DNA from: Alteromonas sp. 5E99-2
Lineage (GTDB): Bacteria; Pseudomonadota; Gammaproteobacteria; Enterobacterales; Alteromonadaceae
Length of the DNA: 64,000 bases
Assembly (NCBI RefSeq): GCF_017368475.1
Contig: NZ_JAFNJE010000003.1
Span: 62,001-126,000 of the forward strand
Direction of reading: 5' to 3'
A program made the translations under genes and the position numbers. The number at the start of each line of letters is the position of its first letter. Within the stretch, counting starts at the first letter, position 1. Below the pieces are notes generated by a model that saw nothing but the letters and a program-made list of their open reading frames with translations, ran no database searches and had not been told where the DNA came from. Below are positions 35,920-43,270 of this stretch, in pieces.

Positions 35920-37268
35920 GCATTGCCATGTCGTTCAAGAAAAGGCTGAACATTGTATTCATTTAGGAAAACGGTACTCGGTCGTAAGCTTATAAACACA
36001 ATGCCAAACACAGGTTGAATATATATTTCGCGTCGATTTAACATGTATTCTAGTATTGGATTTAATTTGTCCACCCATCTCAAGCTTTTTGGGCCATATT
36101 GTAATAAATAGCTTTTTGACAAAATTGGTTGTCCACAATCAACCTTTTTATTAAACCATTTGCATAAAAGTAGATAGTTCTGTTCAAATTTTGTCGGTGG
36201 CACAAAATGTTGGCGATACGAATTGCTATAGAAAAACACCAGGTCTATTGCATCACGAATATTTTGTACGTTAATACTTTGAGCCTCAGGGTTTTCGAAG
36301 CGTGCCATACATAATGCAACCTTAAATATGTTATCCCCAAGTTTAGAGGCATGATCATTACAGTTTTCAAAGCGACCGCCAGGACCCATCTCATTTTCGA
36401 TACTTTGTAGTGTTGATAATGATAATCCTGCTGCATCAGTTGTAAGCTTTACTGTAATCATTTGTGGATTGTTGTAGGAACATAATAGGTTATCTTTAAT
36501 AAGGCCCTCGTAAAGTTGAATTCCATCACAATTCTCATCTGGTATTACGATTCTCCTTGTACCGGAGAGCTTTGGTGCTTGGTATACGATACACCTTGCT
36601 AGAGCACCATTTTCCGTTAGACCCTTTGATGAGAAAAAATGCTTTAATGGGACTGGCTGACAAAGAAGCTTTAAACTGACCTTTGCGTCGTCAAGATATA
36701 CTTGTCCATTTTGTTTAGTAGAAAAAGAAATTGACTCTCCCGAAAATATTGAATTCAATGTTGCTGTTTTCGATGCTATTTCACTTTTTACAAAGTTTTC
36801 TCCTTCAGCAGTACTTATATAAACTGAATTAAACTCCTGTAATTCTTGTACGAGAGCGGCATGGGTTGAATTTTCTATTATGATTTGTGGTAATAAGACA
36901 GGGTTTTCTCCGTGTTTTGAATCCTCTTCTTTAGCGCTTTTTTTTATGGAGCCATGAATCTCCTTTCGTGAAGTCTTAAATGGCGACATGCAGATTTTGT
37001 CGTGTGCGGACTTTCGCTCTCCAGAGCCAGCAGCAACGGCTATTTGCATACATGCGTTCATTTTAAACTTTTGAGGAGTTTCTATAATAACAAGATTTTG
37101 AATACTAGCTGCCATACAACACAGTACATTTGCAGCAACCATTCCCTTTTCAGCTTGGGTCACGTAAGAGATGTCATTTACGATTGTATTAAAATTTGAC
37201 GCGCCTAATGAAGGGTACCAGCCTGTATCATTTGGCAAACGTGCCGGAGCTATGTATTGCGGAAACAC
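35916..37268 (-). CDS. DUF3987/YfjI-like ATPase
   Basis: The 450-residue protein resembles the YfjI/DUF3987 family. An early AAGSGERKSA (about 74-83) is a P-loop-like segment after a cassette of hydrophobic residues, and the pattern STAEGENFVKSE (about 152-163) follows, as in these primase/helicase-like proteins. Family members sit in CP4-57-like prophages next to yfjJ and alpA and are thought to act in element replication. It lies one base after the AlpA-like gene and probably shares its transcript. It is somewhat shorter than some family members. Confidence 0.8.
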   Translation of the reverse strand: MFPQYIAPARLPNDTGWYPSLGASNFNTIVNDISYVTQAEKGMVAANVLCCMAASIQNLVIIETPQKFKMNACMQIAVAAGSGERKSAHDKICMSPFKTSRKEIHGSIKKSAKEEDSKHGENPVLLPQIIIENSTHAALVQELQEFNSVYISTAEGENFVKSEIASKTATLNSIFSGESISFSTKQNGQVYLDDAKVSLKLLCQPVPLKHFFSSKGLTENGALARCIVYQAPKLSGTRRIVIPDENCDGIQLYEGLIKDNLLCSYNNPQMITVKLTTDAAGLSLSTLQSIENEMGPGGRFENCNDHASKLGDNIFKVALCMARFENPEAQSINVQNIRDAIDLVFFYSNSYRQHFVPPTKFEQNYLLLCKWFNKKVDCGQPILSKSYLLQYGPKSLRWVDKLNPILEYMLNRREIYIQPVFGIVFISLRPSTVFLNEYNVQPFLERHGNA

Positions 37269-37269
37269 T

Positions 37270-37542
37270 TTATCGCCCTCCCATATTGGTGTTTTGCTTT
37301 TTCTCTAACCAAGCGTTAATTTCAATTTTTGACCAGCCAGTAGCTCTTAATCCTATTCTGATTGGTTTGGGAAACTCAGGATCGAAATATTTAGATGTGG
37401 GTTTTAAAAAATTATAAATTGTGGACTTCGATATACCGAGCTTTTGCACGAGTATATGCATTCTCAGAATATCTTTATCCGGATGTGTTGCGTTTTGCTG
37501 AACATGTTCGATATCGGTCGGATTAATGATTAATTTGCTCAT
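37270..37542 (-). CDS. alpA: AlpA-family helix-turn-helix regulator
   Basis: The 90-residue protein has a MerR/AlpA-type winged helix: LVQKLGISKSTIYNFL (about 31-46) is the helix-turn-helix, and FPKPIRIGLRATGWSKIEINAWL (split here by reading at about 57-79) is the AlpA wing with the typical R-x-x-G-W. AlpA of CP4-57 activates the integrase and promotes excision of the prophage. It heads a two-gene unit with the YfjI-like gene. The length is slightly above the usual 60-75 residues because of an N-terminal extension. Confidence 0.85.
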   Translation of the reverse strand: MSKLIINPTDIEHVQQNATHPDKDILRMHILVQKLGISKSTIYNFLKPTSKYFDPEFPKPIRIGLRATGWSKIEINAWLEKKQNTNMGGR

Positions 37543-37893
37543 GAGTAGTTTCCTTTGGGTTTAAATTACAACGATATTTAATATCAGAGTAAGCAGCGCC
37601 ACAATTCCAAGCTGGTTCCAGAACGCTTCCAAACAAATTGGAAGCTTGGTTCTATTAAACTTTTCTCTTCAATAAACAGAAATACGAAATTGTTGAACCC
37701 AAGTGTCGTGGACCAATAGTCAGTGCATTTCTACTAGACCTCGCTAGGCTTTTTCTGCTAATCATTAGATCTATTAGCCTTTTTATGGCCAGACTAAGCT
37801 TGCTATGAAGAACAAGGCATTAAATTTTGTGTTCAATTTTTTGATGGTTATGCCGATACTTATTTATTAGCCAAATCATCGAGAGGATCTAGG
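37543..37893. other. 351-base intergenic region upstream of alpA
   Basis: This gap holds the alpA promoter on the minus strand and that of the TerB-like gene on the plus strand. A hairpin GCTAAT-10 bases-ATTAGC followed by CTTTTT lies near 37757-37783 and could terminate plus-strand transcription. I see no coding frame or further repeat that I can support. Confidence 0.4.
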
Positions 37894-39102
37894 ATGCCAT
37901 TACCATTACTTGCCGCTGCAGGCTTGGGTGCGGGATTAGTTGCTGCTTACAATTACTTTACTGAAGAGGAAAAATTGGCCCCCGTAAATCAGCAAAAAAA
38001 AAACATGGCACAAGAGAAAGAAAAAGAGTTTCATTTCTTACTAAAACTAGCAACTACCGCAGCGTTCGCTGATGGTCAATTATGCGAAGCTGAAAAAAAA
38101 GAAATAACAGAGCGTATGAATGAAATAAGAAGTAAATATTCGAATTGTGAGTTTTTAGATGAGCATAGTCTTGATGAGCCTTGTTCGATGCTGGAACTTT
38201 CTGAAAGATGGGCGGCGTTAGAAGTCCATGATATTGAATTTTGGAACGACATAATTAAAAATATAGTCAATGCCGATCAGTTTAAAACTGATGGCGAAAA
38301 AGCATTTTTGTTTCGATGTAACTTGATGTTTGAAGGCTTACCAGACCAGAAGCTTTTCATGATTCCGAGTGAAGAGAAGACTCCGAGCTCTTTTGCACTT
38401 GATTCTGTTCTCGCGTTAGAATACATCGACATTGACAACATACCATCAAATTATATTCTTCACACGCCCGTTATGGACGAATTTCTTGTAGCTCATCCTG
38501 CGTTACAAAAACAACAAACCAGAGAGCTAATACCTATCAACAACTTTTTTGATGATTCATTCATTACGAGCCAAGATACGGAGTTAGTCAATGTGGCTAG
38601 ACTTGCTGGTGCCAAAAGTGTGAAAATCTTTACGGATAGTAAGTTTGAAAGTGCAATATCTGGCGAGTTTGATGCCGATGCAAAACTCGAAACCCAGTTT
38701 GTAAGCGCGAGTACTGAATTAGGTAATACAGCCTCGGAATTGCTGGCTAAAATTGATAGGAAAGCAGTAGTGTTTGAATTCAAGGGTGGAACAAACCGTT
38801 TTTTTACGAAAGCACTTTCAAAATTTAGATCTCCAGAGAAAGATCTACTCAAGCAATCAAAGTGGCTGCAACATGATGCTGAGTTAGTGGAGTTTGTGAA
38901 AGGGTGTTTTGACCAAAGCAATCGGTTAAAATACTTCGAGAGAAAAGTGAGTACTGAAAAGCAGCAAACAATCATTTCGTCCGCAAAATTGGCGGCTAAA
39001 TTTGATATGGCTAATGTATCCGCTGGAGCTAAAACTTCACTCGCAGAAAAGGAGAAAATCTTTGAAGTATCGAATAAGATATACAAGGTTGCATTTGAAT
39101 AA
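37894..39102 (+). CDS. Unrecognised island protein with TerB-like N-terminal region
   Basis: The 402-residue protein starts with a short hydrophobic, alanine/glycine-rich stretch (PLLAAAGLGAGLVAAYNYF, about 4-22), possibly a membrane anchor. A TerB-like helical segment follows (about 45-135: LLKLATTAAFADGQLCEAEKKEI, here split at DG, the position of the acidic TerB loop). The C-terminal 200 residues are not recognised and contain KIFTDSKFESAIS and a lysine-rich helix. The SD GAGAGG lies 7 bases before the ATG. As the gene nearest attR it is in a typical cargo position. Confidence 0.7.
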   Translation: MPLPLLAAAGLGAGLVAAYNYFTEEEKLAPVNQQKKNMAQEKEKEFHFLLKLATTAAFADGQLCEAEKKEITERMNEIRSKYSNCEFLDEHSLDEPCSMLELSERWAALEVHDIEFWNDIIKNIVNADQFKTDGEKAFLFRCNLMFEGLPDQKLFMIPSEEKTPSSFALDSVLALEYIDIDNIPSNYILHTPVMDEFLVAHPALQKQQTRELIPINNFFDDSFITSQDTELVNVARLAGAKSVKIFTDSKFESAISGEFDADAKLETQFVSASTELGNTASELLAKIDRKAVVFEFKGGTNRFFTKALSKFRSPEKDLLKQSKWLQHDAELVEFVKGCFDQSNRLKYFERKVSTEKQQTIISSAKLAAKFDMANVSAGAKTSLAEKEKIFEVSNKIYKVAFE

Positions 39103-39185
39103 TGATAACAAAATGCAAAATAAAACCCTCTTTAATTAAGCTCTTTCATTGAGATATACAGACTCGTTGCGTTTGTTAAGGTAGC

Positions 39186-39205
39186 ACGAGCGTCATATCG
39201 CTCGT
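39186..39205 (+). terminator. Hairpin after the TerB-like gene, near attR
   Basis: A 7-bp perfect stem ACGAGCG/CGCTCGT closes a 6-base loop. The downstream sequence is only moderately T-rich, so terminator function is tentative. The rest of 39103-39329 holds no gene I can support. Confidence 0.45.
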
Positions 39206-39329
39206 ATTGATTCTGATTTTGCTGCTATGCCTTCCCTTATAAGTCCTCAAGAAAGAAGTAACACGAATAGTACTTTCTATTTGTTTAAATAAAAGTTAAT
39301 TTATATTTATCATGTATTTATTTGATCAT

Positions 39330-39356
39330 TTCGAGTCAGGGTAGACGCACCACTTC
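39330..39356 (+). repeat. attR: right copy of 27-bp direct repeat
   Basis: The copy is identical to 13630-13656. It carries only the last 23 bases of tRNA-Val plus CTTC, with no complete tRNA at this end. This marks the right boundary of the island. Confidence 0.95.
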
Positions 39357-39362
39357 TCAAAA

Positions 39363-40630
39363 TTACAAATCAGATAAATTTTTCCCATAAAACCAATACA
39401 AACCTTGAATTGAAGACGTAGGAAAAGACGTTGAGTGAGTTGCATCGTTAATCACAACGGATTTGAGTGATAAATTTGGCCAATTTTGGCCTTCAATTTT
39501 TTCAGTTAATAACTTAGCGCTGTTGAGCATATCTTGACCTTCTCCATATTTTGGTTGTTCTAAACTTCCTACCGCAACATAAACACCTATTGGTTTTGTG
39601 GGCTTAATTGGTTCTATTGCTAGAAGAGAGAAATCATCAAACCAAACCGAAGGGCTGCTTAATATATAGTTGTTGAATAAATCTGGTGATGTCATCAAGG
39701 CATATGCGCCGAACAAACCGCCTAATGAATGGCCGATATAGGTACGGTCGTCAGTGATTACTCCATAGTTCCACTATACATTGGGTTTCTTGTTGAGCCC
39801 GCAATTAACGGAAAGCTATAGGGAGCGTCGGTGACGTATACAACGGGGTACTTTTTGTTGGGTTTTCTATTGTAAGACTTAGGGAGTTTTATAAAAGCTG
39901 GATAAATTCGATGGGATATAGGATCGACTAACTCGATAACATCACTTTGGTACATTGTATAGGGAGCAGGGTTGTTTTGTTTTTCAAACCAAACAACAAG
40001 AGGCTTAATCCATGAGTCAATAGGGCGATAGAAGGCGCCGTGTTCTTTGCCTGTGGATAGGGCTATTTCCTTGAATGAAGGAATATTTTTATCACTGCGT
40101 TGAATAACCTGTTCACAGGATCCTACGCTGTCAGAGGTTTCATAAATTGATAAAATATTGCCGTACAATACGATTTCCTCATGCTCGCTTAAGCTACTGG
40201 TGCAAGTTGCCAGTATTACGTAGTTAATTTCATCGTTGGCCAAAAGGTTAGAGGTGATAGCGGTAATAAACTAACCACGAGAAAAGCCCACTAATGTGAT
40301 GTTACGGGGTGAAACCCTATTTTTTATGAGTTGTTGAACCTGAGCTTTTAATTTATGAGCATGTGTAAACGGATCTGTATTTGCCGGACGGTGCTCAGTA
40401 ATAATCGTTGCATTTGGGTCTGCCAGCTTATTCACAATTGCAGGAAAGTCGTACGTTCCCCATCTTGGGTGTACGGGGGTTGGATTTGTGCCTTCGACAA
40501 TGTATCCGTGTGAATAAAACACATACCGTTCATTGGGATTGATTTTTTTGGGAAGAGTATCGTAGATATTTGAACCATTGGAATACAAAGGTGTGAGTAG
40601 TAGAAGCAAAAAAATCAGTAAAGGCTTCAT
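39363..40630 (-). pseudogene. Broken secreted two-domain esterase
   Basis: Three consecutive minus-strand fragments form one former protein. The first begins with a signal peptide (MKPLLIFLLLLLTP) and an alpha/beta-hydrolase domain reaching the nucleophile elbow GFSRG, where an in-frame TAG (40271-40273) interrupts it. The frame continues as FITAITSNLLANDEINYV. Near 39755 the reading frame shifts and a stretch expected between GTME and TYIGHSLGGLFG is missing, indicating a deletion. The last fragment (GHSLGG onward) is the C-terminal part of a PF00756-type esterase. It was divergent from the TonB-dependent receptor gene and may have processed its ligand. The stop codon lies 7 bases past attR. 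Confidence 0.85.
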
Positions 40631-40909
40631 AAGTTGCCGTAAAATATGATTATTATTTGTTTTAAAAATACCACATGATCTTCATGGTAGGCTATTTTTC
40701 TAGGTAATTTACTAGGTAAAAAAGCGAGTTCGGGTTTTAAGTTTGCCTGAAAATTAAATTATTAAAACAAAGTTTTCGTTAAAATGGTTATAAAGATTAT
40801 ACTATTTATAACTTATCAAAATTTTTAACCGACTTATTCGGTCTTTCATAACAGCTCTTATAAAAATAATTCTAATTTATAACGTTTACTCAAAGGAACA
40901 AACAGATTC
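40631..40909. promoter_or_regulatory. Divergent promoter region of esterase pseudogene and TonB receptor
   Basis: This 279-base AT-rich gap lies between the divergent pseudogene and the TonB-dependent receptor. It has a short direct repeat (CTAGGTAA and CTAGGTAA near 40700-40718). I see no good Fur box and no confident promoter. The receptor ATG has an SD-like AAAGGAAC 7-8 bases upstream. Confidence 0.4.
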
Positions 40910-43261
40910 ATGCAACGCTCATTGCTTTATATTTCTATGGCTTTGTTGGGAATGACATATGATTCTCTTGCCCAAGAACAAACTGCTGACACCAGTGATA
41001 TTGAAGTGGTTACGGTAACAGGGGTGCAAAGTGCTTCCGACTTCCTAAACCCAAAAAACGCCACAGTCGATGGTCCTTTTGGAAGCGGTAAAGCCCTGTT
41101 TGAAATTCCTAGAGCGGGTATTTCTATTAGTGCTGAACAACGGGAAGCATTGAATATAGAAGACTTACAGGACATATTGAAAATTGTTCCTAATAGTTTT
41201 GCCTCTTCTGGGTTTGGTAACCCTAGTTTGCCCACGTTACGAGGCCAATTGGGTGAATTGTTCCAAAATGGAATTCGTCGTCAAGCCGGAAATAACGGGT
41301 TTGGTATTCCTTTGTCATTTAATAGCGTCGAACAAATCGATATATTTAAAGGCCCATCTCCCACTTTGTTTGGATCTACCCAGCGCAATGGCGGATTTGT
41401 TAATCTTCGCAGTAAGCGAGCACCCTTGACGGAAACGGATAACAAAATACAGTTATCCGCTGGACGCTTCGACCAGTACTCTGCGCAAATTGATTTTTCT
41501 CATATCATAGAGCCAGGTGAACAAGGCATACGTATTAGCGCTGAGCATCAAGACTTTGGTAGTTTTTTTGATTTTGTTGAAACCGACAGTGACAATATCT
41601 TTGTTGCCTATTCGTTTAAACCTGATGACGTTAGTGAGTGGCATATCAGTGCTGAATACTTCAATATTGATTATGTTGATAACGCAGGTTTTAACAGACC
41701 TACACAAGATTTAATTGATAACGGCATTTATATTACAGGGCAGGGTACAGCGCCTGACGGAACCCAAATTGCCAGAGCTGGGGGCGTAATTTCACCTACA
41801 GGCGAAGTGGTATTACCAAGAAGTACGGTGTTAACTCATCCAGATGATATCAATGGTGCGCAAACGTGGATATTACACAGCGAGTACTCTCGTTTATTGT
41901 CAGATACCTTAACATTTAGAAATATTTCTTATTATCAATATTTAAACAGAGAAGAGATTGCCCAAAATAGCTTTGTTGAAATTATTGATGGCGCGACTAC
42001 TGCGGAAAATCGCAGTGAACTTGATGTTAAATGGTCTGAAAAGCAAAACTCCATTTTTGCCGTCAACGTGCGTTACAACGATGTATTGGGGTTTAGCCAA
42101 TTTACGACTGAAGCCGACGCACCTATTGATTTAAGTGGTCCTCTTGAAAACCGCGTTATTCCACTAACTGAAGCCCAGCAAAGTCGTTTGGTTGAATTAC
42201 GTCCAGGATTATTTGTTTCTCCAGGTGGTAACTATGATATTGATGGTGATGGTGTAAATGATTTTAATCAGTCAGATACAACCGACTCCACGGCATGGCA
42301 ATTGGGGTTAGGTGTTCAACACGACTCTCAGTGGACTGAACGTTTATCAACATCTGTTGGTTTTAGAGCTGACTATTTTGATGTGGAAGCTCGAGATCCT
42401 ATTGCACCTGAAGGTGTTGTGGCGGGCGAAGATAGCATTTCAGAAACCTTAGTTTCGTATCAAGGAAGTGTTCAATATAAATTTACTGATGGCATTCAAG
42501 GCTATGCTACCTATAGTTATAATGAATCTACCTCGAACAGTATGGCTGGCGGTAATGTGCTCAATGGAAATAACGAAATTGATGCACAGAATTTTGCTAC
42601 TGAAAATACCTTATTTGAAGTTGGCTTAAAATACGCACCTTCAGGTAGTCCGTGGTATGCTGATATTGCGTTATTTGATCAAGAACGAAGTTTACGTAAC
42701 CTTGATGGCAGCAACAGTGGTGTGTCCACAACCGGATTTGAGACCCAAGCGTATTACATAGAAGATACCTATTGGCTAACGGTTAGTTTCAGCTACTTAG
42801 ATGCGGAGTTTGATGATTCAGCAGCATTCCAAGAGTCGTTTCAAGTTGCAGATGCTTTTGATAACTCCCGACCTGATATCATTGAAGGCACTGGGGTTGG
42901 TTCACCCAACTTTGCGGCCTTTCCTGCATCTAACAGTCGTTTGCAAGGGCTTCCAAGACAAATTGTTACCACCGCAGGTGGCGTCGATTTAACTCAAGAT
43001 TTAAGCGTCGGGTTTTCTGCCGTTTATACAAAAAGTTATCCGTTAGATTTTTTACAAACCGTGTTTATTCGCGATCAACATACATTAAATGCGAACGCGA
43101 GTTATGCGTTTAGTGATGCATTAAAGGTTAGATTAGATATATCTAATTTAACTGATGAAGATAATTTCCGTCCGGTATTTGAAGGCGGTTTCTTCGGCTC
43201 TACCTTGGTTTTTCCTGAGTTGCCACGTCATTACAGTGTGACGGCAACCTATCATTTTTAA
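40910..43261 (+). CDS. TonB-dependent outer-membrane receptor
   Basis: The 783-residue protein has an N-terminal signal region (about 1-21), a TonB-box-like IEVVTVTG (about 31-38), a plug domain (about 55-170, ending in the IDIFKGPSPTLFG and GGFVNLRSK motifs) and a long beta-barrel ending in aromatic YHF. The plug motifs are those of FhuA/FecA-like siderophore receptors. It starts a plus-strand gene train reaching ynjF, with a 9-base gap to the next gene. It probably imports a ligand too large for porins. The ligand is unknown, and siderophore, vitamin or lipid-linked compounds are possible. Confidence 0.92.
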   Translation: MQRSLLYISMALLGMTYDSLAQEQTADTSDIEVVTVTGVQSASDFLNPKNATVDGPFGSGKALFEIPRAGISISAEQREALNIEDLQDILKIVPNSFASSGFGNPSLPTLRGQLGELFQNGIRRQAGNNGFGIPLSFNSVEQIDIFKGPSPTLFGSTQRNGGFVNLRSKRAPLTETDNKIQLSAGRFDQYSAQIDFSHIIEPGEQGIRISAEHQDFGSFFDFVETDSDNIFVAYSFKPDDVSEWHISAEYFNIDYVDNAGFNRPTQDLIDNGIYITGQGTAPDGTQIARAGGVISPTGEVVLPRSTVLTHPDDINGAQTWILHSEYSRLLSDTLTFRNISYYQYLNREEIAQNSFVEIIDGATTAENRSELDVKWSEKQNSIFAVNVRYNDVLGFSQFTTEADAPIDLSGPLENRVIPLTEAQQSRLVELRPGLFVSPGGNYDIDGDGVNDFNQSDTTDSTAWQLGLGVQHDSQWTERLSTSVGFRADYFDVEARDPIAPEGVVAGEDSISETLVSYQGSVQYKFTDGIQGYATYSYNESTSNSMAGGNVLNGNNEIDAQNFATENTLFEVGLKYAPSGSPWYADIALFDQERSLRNLDGSNSGVSTTGFETQAYYIEDTYWLTVSFSYLDAEFDDSAAFQESFQVADAFDNSRPDIIEGTGVGSPNFAAFPASNSRLQGLPRQIVTTAGGVDLTQDLSVGFSAVYTKSYPLDFLQTVFIRDQHTLNANASYAFSDALKVRLDISNLTDEDNFRPVFEGGFFGSTLVFPELPRHYSVTATYHF

Positions 43262-43270
43262 GGCGTTATA

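Larger units (their letters stand above)
13630..39356. mobile_element. Integrative genomic island in tRNA-Val carrying a BREX-like defence cassette
   Basis: About 25.7 kb lies between exact 27-bp direct repeats, with an integrase gene just inside the left end. The left half (15.1-28.1 kb) is a BREX-like cassette, followed by two helicase-like genes (28.1-32.0 kb). The right half has CP4-57/P4-like genes: radC-like, a small recombinase, YfjJ/Gp2-like, YfjI-like and AlpA-like. No capsid, tail or conjugation genes are seen, so the element would depend on a helper, or on simple excision and integration, for movement. That last point is inference. Confidence 0.9.

Noticed and set aside
39330-39400. 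Disruption of the esterase gene by island insertion
   Set aside because: The stop codon lies 7 bases outside attR and the C-terminal fragment is intact, so the lesions are internal and independent of insertion.
40631-40909. Fur box in front of the TonB-dependent receptor
   Set aside because: AT-rich partial matches exist but none approaches the 19-bp Fur consensus well enough to report.
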